A stretch of DNA of 64,000 nucleotides, taken from contig NZ_MDGQ01000005.1 in NCBI RefSeq assembly GCF_001747105.1, positions 558,001 to 622,000 of the forward strand, read 5' to 3'. This document shows, in pieces, positions 42,227 through 51,979 of the stretch (its first letter is position 1; each line of letters starts with the position of its first letter). The DNA is from Roseivirga misakiensis (GTDB lineage: Bacteria > Bacteroidota > Bacteroidia > Cytophagales > Cyclobacteriaceae). Under the pieces are notes generated by a model. It saw only the letters and a program-made list of their open reading frames with translations. It did not search any database and was not told the origin of the DNA. The translations under genes and the position numbers were made by a program.

Positions 42227-45200
42227 ATGGGGTTAATGCGCCAATACGAACCAGTCAAAAGTAGCTTAGGTTTAGTTTTTTTTAGTCTACTCTTTAATGT
42301 TGTCTCTTTTTTAACGGGCGAGAATACCGCTGCGATACCCGATAATCTACAGTTTACTGGTACAATTACTTTTGAACACGTGAAAGATGTTGGAGGAACT
42401 TTCGCCACTGATAATGCCCAGTTTTATACTTCGGAAAGTCAAGAGCATGTATTAGTCGTAGACGGGGAAAGTTTAGGGACGCGAGGTGCCGATAATAGGG
42501 TGTATAGCTATACTGAAGACGATATTGAAGCTCAAAACGACTTTGAAACCAAGATAAGGTTATCATTTTCTGAGTCAGAATTATTTGATGTTACCAGCAC
42601 AAATTCAATTTACATCTACAATAATGGAAATGAGGCAGTTTTCAGTATTACGAGTAATACAGGTCAAATGGCCGGTTTAGTTTCGATACCAGGGCAGTCA
42701 GGTATTGCCGTTAATCTTACCGACAATAACACAGCAATTTCCTTTATCGATATCACTACGAACAACAACTTCTCTATTTACATTTCATCACTAGCCATAG
42801 AAAATGTTACTACGAGCAATGCACCTGCTCTCGATGTAGGCGATGCGACAATTACTTTTGCTCAAGGAGATGAACCGATACAGATTTCTCCAGCTGGCAC
42901 TGTCAGTTTAGCAGATGAAACCTTATGGGACGGGGGCAGTTTGTCCGCCCAAATCTCAACCAATGCGAAACCAGGAGATTCTCTTTCGATTTTAGATGAT
43001 GACGGCGACGACCTAGCTATTTCCATTGATGATACAGATTTATTGGCCAATGATGTGGTAGTGGGTAGTCTTAATGTCACCGATGGGAAGGTAGATGGCG
43101 AAAGCTTATTGTCAGTGGTCCTGAACGAAAATGCTACTAACGCAATTCTCCAAGAGATTTTACAGTCCATGAGGTTTGAAGAAGCCTACGGATTCGTTCA
43201 GGAGGAACTTCGAGAAATAACGGTAGTAGCTACAAATGGCGAAGGGATAGAAATCAAAAGATTTAAGAAAGTTGAATTGAATAGCTATCCTACATTTGAC
43301 GGATGTCCTATGGGAGAGTTAATATGCCCTGACTTCTCACCCACTAGTGGGGCAAGTAGTATTGTTGACATTAACGGAACTACCGTACTTGGTTTGTCAG
43401 ACCTAACAGGAGGATTTACAGCTCCAGAAGGGAGTTATTTTAAAGTTGAAAAGTTTAATGGTGAATTATTAATTAATGATAAGGCTGTTGTCAAAGATCA
43501 AAACGACAGCATTAGCTCAATCGATGTTGCCAAGTTTACACCAAATCGGGGAAGTGGCCAATACAATATTATTTATGGCACTTTGTACTTTCTGACAAGT
43601 CCGGATACATACTTCGAAGTTCCAGCACCTGCTCGGGTTTTTGCGGATGTAGATAATACAGTTTTGTCGCCGACTTTCACTCATGCTGGAAACCAAACTG
43701 TCGATCAAAATGCTGGTGCTACTACTAAATTGAATTTCATTACATCCATTGATGATGGTGATCTACTTTCGGATCAAGAAGTGACATTTTTAATCACTGA
43801 AAATGATAACACAGATTTATTTAGTTCGGTACCTGCCATTTCCAATAGTGGAATTCTAACCTATACTCCAAAATCAGACACTTACGGAAAGGCTAATTTA
43901 ACCGTAACCATGTCTAACGAAGATGATCAAACGTCCACACAAGATTTTACGATTTATGTAACGCCAACGGGCTTATTAATAAATGAAATACAACCCAAGG
44001 CAAGTGCTGATTTTGAGTTTGTGGAGATCTTTAATAATAGTAACGAAACCCAAAATTTAAGTGGTTTAGTGTTGGTTTTATTCAATGGGTCCAATGATTT
44101 GGCTTATAAAGATATCGGACTTGAAGGCACCCTCGTTGGTAGCGATTATTTAGTAATTGGTGGCGAGCAAGTACCTAATTTAGATGAAGACTGGGGGAGT
44201 ACTTCGTTTCAAAATGGTACTGACGCCGTAGCCTTGTATGTTGGTTCAACTTCGGATTTCAATACATCGTCACCGCCAAGTTTAGATGGGTTGGTAGACG
44301 TGATTGTTTATGGTGACTCAGATGGCGAAACTTTGAGAGCCTCCTTTGGTAATGCAGCCCTCAGAGCTCCAGGGGACGATAGTAACTCACTTTCTCGTAC
44401 AGTAGATGATTCCAATGTTTTTGTGGTACAACCAGAAACACCGGGAGAATCAAATATTAATCAGGCTATAACGCTTACAATTAGTGGTCTTACAGGTCTA
44501 AATAAGGTTTATGATCGGAATACTGCGACACAAGCTGAGGGAACAGCTGAGCTGTCAGGTATAGAAGAAGGAGATGATGTTTCATTAGGCGGAACTCCTG
44601 AATTCAATTTTAGCACCTCAGATGTTGGAACGAATCTCGAAATATTAGTTACAGGATATTTACTTGAAGGGGCGGATAAAGATAAATATGAACTCTCTTT
44701 ACCAACATTGACCGGAAATATCACGCCTAAAGAATTAACGGTTAGTGTGACGGCTAATAATAAGGTTTATGATAAGACGACGACTGGTACAGTAGGATCA
44801 GCTGGTTTATCAGGTATTGAAAGTGGCGATGTAGTAACGATTGATGGTAGTCCGAGTGCATTTGCCTTTGGAAGCGATGATGTTGGTTCTGGTGTTACTG
44901 TCACTGCTACAGGTACCTATACCTTAACAGGTACAGATGCTGGTAACTATACATTGTCGCAACCTACACTTTCAGCAGACATTACGCCTAAAGAATTAAC
45001 GATCAATGTAACGGCTAATAATAAGACTTATGATAAGACGACGACTGGGACAGTAGGTTCAGCTAGTTTATCAGGCGTAGAAATTGGCGATGTAGTAACG
45101 ATAGATGGTAGTCCAAGTGCATTTGCCTTTGCAAGCGATGATGTTGGGACTGGCATTGCGTTTACAGCCACAGGCAACTATACAATTACAGGCACAGATG

Positions 45201-48200
45201 CTGGTAACTACACGGTATCACAGCCGAGTGGCTTATCGGCCGACATTACTGCTAAAGGCTTAACAGTTGATGTCACAGCCAATAACAAGACTTATGATAA
45301 GACGGCTGCTGCGACCGTAGGTTCAGCTAGTTTATCAGGTGTAGAAAGCGGAGATGTAGTGACGATAGATGTTAGCCCAAGTGCATTTGCCTTTGTGAGC
45401 GATGATGTTGGGACTGGTATTGCAGTTACAGCCACAGGGAACTATACAATTACAGGTACAGATGCCGGTAATTATACGGTATCGCAACCTACACTTTCAG
45501 CAGACATTACCGCTAAAGGCTTAACAGTTGATGTAACAGCGAATAACAAGACTTATGACAAGACGACGGCTGCGACGGTAGGTTCAGCTAGTTTATCAGG
45601 CGTAGAAATTGGCGATGGAGTGACGATAGATGTTAGCCCAAGTGCATTTGCCTTTGTTAGCGATGATGTTGGGACTGATATTGTGGTTACAGCCACAGGG
45701 AACTATACAATAACAGGTACTGATGTTGGTAATTATACACTATCGCAACCTACACTTTCAGCAGACATTACCGCAAAAGGCTTAACAGTTGATGTCACAG
45801 CGAATAGCAAGACTTATGACAAGACGACGGCTGCGACGGTAGGATCAGCTAGTTTATCAGGCGTAGAAATTGGCGATGTAGTGACGATAGATGTTAGCCC
45901 AAGTGCATTTGCCTTTGTTAGCGATGATGTTGGGACTGATATTGTGGTTACAGCCACAGGTACTTACACTTTAACAGGCACAGATGCTGGTAATTATACC
46001 TTGACACAGCCAAGTGGCTTATCGGCAGATATTACAGCTAAAGGCTTAACAGTTGATGTCACAGCTAATAATAAGACTTACGATAAGACAACGATTGCGA
46101 CCGTAGGTTCAGCTAGTTTATCAGGTATAGAGAGCGGCGATGTAGTGACGATAGATGGTAGTCCAAGTGCATTTGCCTTTGCAAGCGATGATGTTGGGAC
46201 TGGTATCGCCGTTATAGCAACAGGTACCTACACTATCACAGGCGCAGATGTCAATAATTATTCTGTCACTCAACCTTCAGGACTGTCTGCGGATATCACG
46301 CCGAAAGTCTTGTCAGTAATCGCTCAAGCAGACAATAAAACTTATGATGGTGATGTAACCGCTACGGTAAGTTCGGCAAGCTTAAATACCGATGAAGAGG
46401 TCATTGAAAATGATGACGTGTCAATTGATGAAAGTCCGAGCGCTTACGCATTTGTAGACTCAGATGCAGGCAGTGGGAAATCGGTCGTCATAGTGGAGGG
46501 AGAATTTACCCTGAGTGGAAACGATGCTCACAATTATATGGTCACTCAGCCTGATAATCTTAGCGCAGATATTATTCCAAAGGGATTGACACTAATCGTA
46601 ACAGTCAATGATAAAGTGTACGATGGAGAATTGTCGACAACTGTTGATCAAGCTTCGATAGAAGGCCTAATCGAGGGCGATCTTGTCACTTTGTCGGCAC
46701 CGAATACTTTGGATTTCGTAGATCCCAGTGTTGGAAATGATAAAACTGTGGTGGTAGATGAGCTCTTCTCAATCGAAGGTGCTGCTGCTTCCAATTATTT
46801 TATAGATGATAGCCAATCAGAAGGAAGCATACTCCCTAAAGAATTGTCGATTACGGGTCTTGTAGGTATTGATAAAACCTATGATGGTAGCACTGCTGCA
46901 AGTACGAATGGGATAGCAAATTTAACAGGGCTTGTTGGGGAAGATGAAGTCGTTTTAGATGGAAATCCGACTTTTATATTTACGAGTGCAAATGTTGCTG
47001 ATAATATCACGATCACTACTTCTGGATATGCGATATCAGGAGCTGAAGCAGGTAATTACACCATTATTCAACCAATACTCTCGGCAGATATTTCGGCCAA
47101 GGCTTTAGTGATAGTTGGAATTACAGGTGATAATAAAGTCTATGATGGAGGTACTTCGGCCTCAATTAGCGGCTCAGCGGCATTAACAGGTTCGGTAACG
47201 GGTGATGACATCAGTATAAGTGGAATGCCAGAATTTACCTTTGAGAACAAGAATGTCGGAACAGGCATTGCTGTCACAGCAACAGGCGACTATACTTTAA
47301 CAGGCGCAGATGCTAATAACTACACGGTGTTGCGGCCTACACTCACGGCAGACATTATAGCGAAAGAATTAACGATTAGTGTAGCAGCTAATAATAAGAC
47401 TTACGATAAGACGACATCCGCGACCGTAGGATCAGCTAGTTTATCAGGTATAGAGGGTGGCGATGTAGTAACGATAGATGGTAGTCCAAGTGCATTTGCT
47501 TTTGCAAGCGATGATGTTGGGACTGGCATTGTAGTTACGGCCACAGGTACTTACACTTTAACAGGCACAGATGCTGGTAACTACACGGTATCACAGCCTA
47601 CACTTTCAGCAGACATTACAGCGAAGACTCTGACAGTGACTGGTCTAACCGGAGACAATAAAATCTTTGATGGTAATACAACAGCTAGTGCTAGCGGTAC
47701 CGCAGTCTTGAATGGTGTTATCGGTGCAGATGATGTAATCTTAGATGGTGTCCCTGTCTATACCTTTGTTAGCTCAAGTGTTGGAACAGGAATTGTGATC
47801 AATACATCGGGTTATTTCCTCATTGGATCTGATGCGGGTAACTACACAGTAACCCAGCCAACGCTTTCTGGTGATATTACAGAACCAACGGTAGCCTTTG
47901 CATTAACCACTAGTAATCAATCGGAATCGGCAAGCACAGCGAATATAAACGTTGCTTTATCTTCAGTGACAGCTGCTGCCGTTACTGTGAATTACACAGT
48001 TTCTGGAACAGCTACAGGGTCAGGCACAGACTATACCTTGGCCGATGGTACCCTAACAATCAATCCTAATAGTAGCTCAGAGGATATCTCAATAAGTATA
48101 ATTGATGACTTATTAGATGAGTTTGACGAGACAGTGGTTGTGACCTTAAATAATCCAACTGGAGCAACCTTAGGTAGCAATACGGTACATACTTACACAA

Positions 48201-51019
48201 TCAACGATAATGACGATGCGCCAACTGTTCAGTTTGATATTGCTACAGATGGTCAGTCAGAAAATGAAGAAGCTCAAGACCTGCCTATATCGATAAGTGC
48301 AGAGAGCGGTAAAACAGTAACAGTTGACTATGCAGTTACAGGAACAGCAACAGGTAGTGGGACGGATTATACCCTTGCCGATGGTACATTTACTTTCAAT
48401 GCAGGAGACGTAGGCCGAACATTTTTCTTGACAGGTATTGTTAATGATCTATTGGACGAAGACGATGAGACCATTATCATCACCCTTTCCAATCCAAGCA
48501 ATGCAACGCTAGGTGGTCAGCAAACTTTGACTTACACGATTCAGGACGATGATGCATCACCAACAGTAATACTTTCAGTTGGAGATAATACGATTGATGA
48601 AGCCTCTGGAACAAGTAACATCACGGCTACATTATCGGCGATATCGGGTCGCGATGTTACCGTGAACCTAGGCTACACAGGTACTGCTACGAATGGCACT
48701 GATTATAACAGCACAGCCAGTACGTCGATTACAATTCCAGCAGGACAATCTTCGGCAAATGCAGCCATAGGTCTTACGGCCACTCAGGATACCGATGGAG
48801 AAGGTAATGAGACAATTATTATCGAAATAACCTCAGTTGTTAATGGTACCGAAGATGGTATTCAGCAACAGACCATCACTTTAGTAGATGATGATGACAT
48901 CACTGCACCAAGTGGTTACAGCGTAACGATGGATGATGAACTGATTGGAGGAGCAGAAACGGCAACTAGCACTTTCACCTTCGTAGGAGCAGAAGTAGGA
49001 GCCAACTATAACTATACGGTGAGTTCAGATGGTGGTGGAAATGATGTGACTGGCACAGGAACAATTGCAACGGCAACTGATCAAATAACGCTTGCGGACC
49101 TGTCAGGCTTGGTTGATGGCACATTGACCTTAACAGTAGCCCTAACCGATCCATCAGGGAATATTGGGACGGCAGTAACGAGTAGTACAACATCAAAAGA
49201 TACAACGGCTCCAAATGCTCCAATGGTGAACAGTATAACTACCGATAGTGGCAGCAACGGCACAGACCAAATCACTAATGACAATACGCCAGATGTAAAT
49301 GGCACAGCAGAAGCCAATGCCATGGTAGAAGTCTTTGTAGATGGAAGTAGTGTCGGTACAACAAGCGCTGATATGGATGGAAACTGGACAATGGCCTATA
49401 ATGGCAATGACCCAATAACTGATGGAGAGTTAGTGATCACGGCTACGGCCACTGATGAGGCAGGAAACCAGAGTTCTGAAAGTAGTGCTTTGAACGTAAT
49501 TATCGACACTACTGCCCCTACCGCACCAATGGTGATTAGTATAAGCACAGATAGTGGGGCGAATGGAGCTGATCAAATTACCAACGATAATACCTTATAC
49601 ATTAATGGTATAGCAGAGGGTGATGCCACTGTAGAAGTACTCATAGATGGAATAAGCATTGGTCATACCACAGCAGATAGCAATGGAAACTTCAGTTTCG
49701 ATCATACTGGTACTGAACTGAGTGATGCGAGTTACAGTCTGACAGCCAAGGCTACGGATATAGCAGGTAATGAAAGTGCGGAAAGCACCGAGTTTGATCT
49801 AACCATAGATACTGCGTCGCCAGAGGTGATTTCCATTGTTAGAAAAGAGGCAGATCAGCTAAGGACGGGAGCTGAAGAGGCGAATTTTACAGTGATATTT
49901 TCTGAGATAATAATTGACGTAGATATAGCTGACTTCGCGATTACGCTATCAGGGACGACAGGCGTTATCAACACAGTTACCGCTATTGACGGTAAAACTT
50001 ATGAGGTCAATGTGAATGGTATTTCAGGTGAAGGTACTATTGGTATAGAGGTTGTTGATGACGATAGTATTCTAGACGAGGTCGGTAATCCTTTGGGTGG
50101 AATAGGTGCCGACAATGGAAACTTCACAGCAGGCGAGATTTATACCACCAATTTCGCACCAATTGATATAATAGATTTAGGGTGTTTTGTAGAAAATAAT
50201 TCGATTGGAGATGTTGTAAGAGAACTAATTAGTGTAGATCGTGATACAGATGATCACCATGTATATTCCCTTGTCGAGGGAATAGGGGATGCCGATAATG
50301 CAAGTTTCACAATTGACGGTAACCAGTTAAAGGCAGCTGAAATATTTGACTTTGAAACCGCAAACAGTTACTCCATAAGAGTGAAAACGGATGATGGCTT
50401 TGGAGGGGTATTTGAAAAAGCCCTGACAATTGACATTGGAAACGAATTGGAACCATCGATAACTATAGCAGAAACAGAAACTGCTTTTGATGTTTCGGCA
50501 CTTGGCTTAAGTCAAGAAAGAACGATTAATGTCACTAATAATGGCGAGGTATTGGTTCAGGTTACTACAGCGGTAACTTCAAATAACTTCAATGCATCTC
50601 CTTCAATATTCGACATTGAGGTTGGCGAAACAGTTCAAATAACAATTTCTTTCGTACCGACTGAAGCGAGAACATACAACGAAAGTTTCACTTTTATTTA
50701 TGAGGGAGGCGAAGTAAATCATCCTGTCAGTGGGGAGGGTGCTGTTATTACGTCAGTTGACCAAAAGATAGATCCGGCAAGTATTTCTGTTTATCCTAAC
50801 CCAGCGGATAAGTTGCTTACAATTGACTTATCAAAATTAGCAGTTAGCCAAATTGATGTTGAAATAGTCAATACGGTAGGGTTGAAGATAATAAGTATGA
50901 GCACTTCAACTGATGAAGTAATTCAACTCGATATTTCAAGCTACAAGTCGGGTGTCTATATACTGCAATTCAACAATGGTGTCTCAATGGCAAGAAAGAA
51001 AATAGTGATTAAACGATAG
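42227..51019 (+). CDS. Giant T9SS-secreted repeat protein (adhesin-like), 2930 aa
   Basis: Multidomain surface or secreted protein. Order along the chain (rough bases): signal peptide with hydrophobic LGLVFFSLLFNVVSFL (42227-42330); an unassigned beta-rich part with a small Cys cluster (FDGCPMGELICPDF); a cadherin-like segment (43670-43960); a lamin-tail-like domain (INEIQPKASADFEFVEIFNN, 43970-44450); thirteen MBG/YDG-type repeats with the (N/D)K-x-YD motif (44471-47881); three Calx-beta domains (47885-48897); bacterial Ig-like domains (48908-49815, two of them close copies); another Ig-like part, a cadherin-like segment (50164-50440) and an ASPM/HYDIN-like domain; and the C-terminal T9SS type A sorting domain (VYPNPADKLLTIDL ... 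GVYILQFNNGVSMARKKIVIKR). Secretion by T9SS and anchoring to the cell surface are therefore expected. The function is probably adhesion or biofilm. Confidence 0.92.
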   Translation: MGLMRQYEPVKSSLGLVFFSLLFNVVSFLTGENTAAIPDNLQFTGTITFEHVKDVGGTFATDNAQFYTSESQEHVLVVDGESLGTRGADNRVYSYTEDDIEAQNDFETKIRLSFSESELFDVTSTNSIYIYNNGNEAVFSITSNTGQMAGLVSIPGQSGIAVNLTDNNTAISFIDITTNNNFSIYISSLAIENVTTSNAPALDVGDATITFAQGDEPIQISPAGTVSLADETLWDGGSLSAQISTNAKPGDSLSILDDDGDDLAISIDDTDLLANDVVVGSLNVTDGKVDGESLLSVVLNENATNAILQEILQSMRFEEAYGFVQEELREITVVATNGEGIEIKRFKKVELNSYPTFDGCPMGELICPDFSPTSGASSIVDINGTTVLGLSDLTGGFTAPEGSYFKVEKFNGELLINDKAVVKDQNDSISSIDVAKFTPNRGSGQYNIIYGTLYFLTSPDTYFEVPAPARVFADVDNTVLSPTFTHAGNQTVDQNAGATTKLNFITSIDDGDLLSDQEVTFLITENDNTDLFSSVPAISNSGILTYTPKSDTYGKANLTVTMSNEDDQTSTQDFTIYVTPTGLLINEIQPKASADFEFVEIFNNSNETQNLSGLVLVLFNGSNDLAYKDIGLEGTLVGSDYLVIGGEQVPNLDEDWGSTSFQNGTDAVALYVGSTSDFNTSSPPSLDGLVDVIVYGDSDGETLRASFGNAALRAPGDDSNSLSRTVDDSNVFVVQPETPGESNINQAITLTISGLTGLNKVYDRNTATQAEGTAELSGIEEGDDVSLGGTPEFNFSTSDVGTNLEILVTGYLLEGADKDKYELSLPTLTGNITPKELTVSVTANNKVYDKTTTGTVGSAGLSGIESGDVVTIDGSPSAFAFGSDDVGSGVTVTATGTYTLTGTDAGNYTLSQPTLSADITPKELTINVTANNKTYDKTTTGTVGSASLSGVEIGDVVTIDGSPSAFAFASDDVGTGIAFTATGNYTITGTDAGNYTVSQPSGLSADITAKGLTVDVTANNKTYDKTAAATVGSASLSGVESGDVVTIDVSPSAFAFVSDDVGTGIAVTATGNYTITGTDAGNYTVSQPTLSADITAKGLTVDVTANNKTYDKTTAATVGSASLSGVEIGDGVTIDVSPSAFAFVSDDVGTDIVVTATGNYTITGTDVGNYTLSQPTLSADITAKGLTVDVTANSKTYDKTTAATVGSASLSGVEIGDVVTIDVSPSAFAFVSDDVGTDIVVTATGTYTLTGTDAGNYTLTQPSGLSADITAKGLTVDVTANNKTYDKTTIATVGSASLSGIESGDVVTIDGSPSAFAFASDDVGTGIAVIATGTYTITGADVNNYSVTQPSGLSADITPKVLSVIAQADNKTYDGDVTATVSSASLNTDEEVIENDDVSIDESPSAYAFVDSDAGSGKSVVIVEGEFTLSGNDAHNYMVTQPDNLSADIIPKGLTLIVTVNDKVYDGELSTTVDQASIEGLIEGDLVTLSAPNTLDFVDPSVGNDKTVVVDELFSIEGAAASNYFIDDSQSEGSILPKELSITGLVGIDKTYDGSTAASTNGIANLTGLVGEDEVVLDGNPTFIFTSANVADNITITTSGYAISGAEAGNYTIIQPILSADISAKALVIVGITGDNKVYDGGTSASISGSAALTGSVTGDDISISGMPEFTFENKNVGTGIAVTATGDYTLTGADANNYTVLRPTLTADIIAKELTISVAANNKTYDKTTSATVGSASLSGIEGGDVVTIDGSPSAFAFASDDVGTGIVVTATGTYTLTGTDAGNYTVSQPTLSADITAKTLTVTGLTGDNKIFDGNTTASASGTAVLNGVIGADDVILDGVPVYTFVSSSVGTGIVINTSGYFLIGSDAGNYTVTQPTLSGDITEPTVAFALTTSNQSESASTANINVALSSVTAAAVTVNYTVSGTATGSGTDYTLADGTLTINPNSSSEDISISIIDDLLDEFDETVVVTLNNPTGATLGSNTVHTYTINDNDDAPTVQFDIATDGQSENEEAQDLPISISAESGKTVTVDYAVTGTATGSGTDYTLADGTFTFNAGDVGRTFFLTGIVNDLLDEDDETIIITLSNPSNATLGGQQTLTYTIQDDDASPTVILSVGDNTIDEASGTSNITATLSAISGRDVTVNLGYTGTATNGTDYNSTASTSITIPAGQSSANAAIGLTATQDTDGEGNETIIIEITSVVNGTEDGIQQQTITLVDDDDITAPSGYSVTMDDELIGGAETATSTFTFVGAEVGANYNYTVSSDGGGNDVTGTGTIATATDQITLADLSGLVDGTLTLTVALTDPSGNIGTAVTSSTTSKDTTAPNAPMVNSITTDSGSNGTDQITNDNTPDVNGTAEANAMVEVFVDGSSVGTTSADMDGNWTMAYNGNDPITDGELVITATATDEAGNQSSESSALNVIIDTTAPTAPMVISISTDSGANGADQITNDNTLYINGIAEGDATVEVLIDGISIGHTTADSNGNFSFDHTGTELSDASYSLTAKATDIAGNESAESTEFDLTIDTASPEVISIVRKEADQLRTGAEEANFTVIFSEIIIDVDIADFAITLSGTTGVINTVTAIDGKTYEVNVNGISGEGTIGIEVVDDDSILDEVGNPLGGIGADNGNFTAGEIYTTNFAPIDIIDLGCFVENNSIGDVVRELISVDRDTDDHHVYSLVEGIGDADNASFTIDGNQLKAAEIFDFETANSYSIRVKTDDGFGGVFEKALTIDIGNELEPSITIAETETAFDVSALGLSQERTINVTNNGEVLVQVTTAVTSNNFNASPSIFDIEVGETVQITISFVPTEARTYNESFTFIYEGGEVNHPVSGEGAVITSVDQKIDPASISVYPNPADKLLTIDLSKLAVSQIDVEIVNTVGLKIISMSTSTDEVIQLDISSYKSGVYILQFNNGVSMARKKIVIKR
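44726..46300 (+). repeat. Six tandem 261/264-bp MBG-type repeats in the adhesin
   Basis: Units start at 44726, 44987, 45251, 45512, 45773 and 46037; each encodes 87 or 88 aa (the longer form ends QPSGLSADIT, the shorter QPTLSADIT). DNA identity between neighbours is high: the first 195 bases of units 4 and 5 differ at about five positions, while their last third differs much more. This indicates recent duplication with gene conversion. More diverged units continue to 47881. Confidence 0.9.
47360..47620 (+). repeat. Displaced copy of the array repeat
   Basis: This 261-base unit is close to the units at 44726-46300, but is separated from them by four diverged units (46301-47359). It shares, for example, the GSPSAFAFASDDVGTG coding segment with units 2 and 6, so a non-adjacent copying event is likely. 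Confidence 0.8.
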
Positions 51020-51030
51020 CCCCTAGTAAG

Positions 51031-51447
51031 ATGAAAATTCAACAAAAGATATCCCTGATAGCGATTTTATTGATCACTTTTTTGTGGTCATGTTCGAGCG
51101 ATGACCCTAATGCAAAAGAAATAGCATTCGAAAAACTTGAGGGTGATTGGAGTTTGGATGAGAGTGGAATCATTGAACTTGACGGTACCGATATAAGCCT
51201 GAATTACAGCGATTTTTCCTTGTCTTTTGCTGATGGTACCTATGAAACTATCAATGGTGGAGATCTCTTTAACGCGAGTGGTACATGGGAATGGATAGGT
51301 GATGATGGAACAACTTTGCTCTTAGATACTGGCGAAGGAGTATCTATACTCACTTTAACAGAAAGCGTATTCAGGTTCTCATTCTTTCACCAAGGCAGTA
51401 CACGAACAGGACTTCGAGGTAGTTATATAGTGCAAGTGGGAAAATAA
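51031..51447 (+). CDS. Small lipocalin-like lipoprotein
   Basis: Lipoprotein of 138 aa. The signal peptide ends with the lipobox WSCSSDD (lipidated Cys21). The mature part is mostly beta strands with a pattern like Bacteroidota lipocalin-like proteins (FEKLEGDWSLDESGI, a start typical of the lipocalin-like domain; GTWEWIGDDGTTLLL; FRFSFFHQG). It starts 11 bases after the adhesin stop, so it is probably co-transcribed and may help export or anchoring of that protein, but this is inferred. Confidence 0.75.
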   Translation: MKIQQKISLIAILLITFLWSCSSDDPNAKEIAFEKLEGDWSLDESGIIELDGTDISLNYSDFSLSFADGTYETINGGDLFNASGTWEWIGDDGTTLLLDTGEGVSILTLTESVFRFSFFHQGSTRTGLRGSYIVQVGK

Positions 51448-51510
51448 CTTGAGTCAGTCATTCTTTTCATATCCGCTGGTATTTATTACCGATGATATCT
51501 AGTTTTGGGT

Positions 51511-51969
51511 ATGAGAAAGTTATTAGTAATAGCAGTTATACTTTTTGGATTTTCTGGCTTACAACAAGTAAAAGGTCAAGAAATTGGTGTCCGATTCGGC
51601 AATGGTCTTGTTAGCGATGTAGCTTTTGATGCCGTTTTTTCTTTTGGTCAGTTTAGTAGAATTCATTCCAATGTAGCATTTGGCAACGATCAGGTAGGTG
51701 TTAGTGCATTATTGGACTTTATTTATCGCCCATTGGGGGAAGAAGGCTTTAGCTGGTATACTGGAGCTGGCCCATATGTAGCATTGGGTGGTGATTTCCA
51801 ATTAGGAGCCGCTGGTGAAATAGGACTAGAATATCAATTTGGCCAAGTGCCTCTATCTTTAAGTTTGGACTGGCGACCAGCATTTAGACTTGTCGATGAT
51901 ACGGACTTCAGCGTAGATGGTTTTGGATTTAACCTGAGGTACGTCTTCAAAAGTAAAGAGCGAGACTAG
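51511..51969 (+). CDS. Small secreted beta-rich outer-membrane-like protein
   Basis: 152 aa. The start is ATG 51511; a TTG two codons upstream is possible. Signal peptide MRKLLVIAVILFGFSGLQQVKGQ (cut after KGQ). The mature part has alternating hydrophobic strands with many Gly and aromatic residues and ends in DGFGFNLRYVFKSKERD, resembling an eight-strand outer-membrane barrel, close in feel to short porin-like or OmpW-type proteins. The substrate is unknown. It lies 63 bases after the lipoprotein gene and may be part of the adhesin operon. Confidence 0.65.
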   Translation: MRKLLVIAVILFGFSGLQQVKGQEIGVRFGNGLVSDVAFDAVFSFGQFSRIHSNVAFGNDQVGVSALLDFIYRPLGEEGFSWYTGAGPYVALGGDFQLGAAGEIGLEYQFGQVPLSLSLDWRPAFRLVDDTDFSVDGFGFNLRYVFKSKERD

Positions 51970-51979
51970 CCGAAGCAAT

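Noticed and set aside
42049-42264. 71-aa frame upstream of the adhesin
   Set aside because: It runs into the adhesin start in another frame, has no recognisable composition or signal, and lies in an AT-rich leader.
44726-47881. CRISPR-like array
   Set aside because: The repeats are long, in frame and code for a protein domain; there are no unique spacers of constant size.
48975-49323. Minus-strand frames opposite the adhesin
   Set aside because: Low-complexity shadows of Gly/Thr-rich repeat coding sequence.
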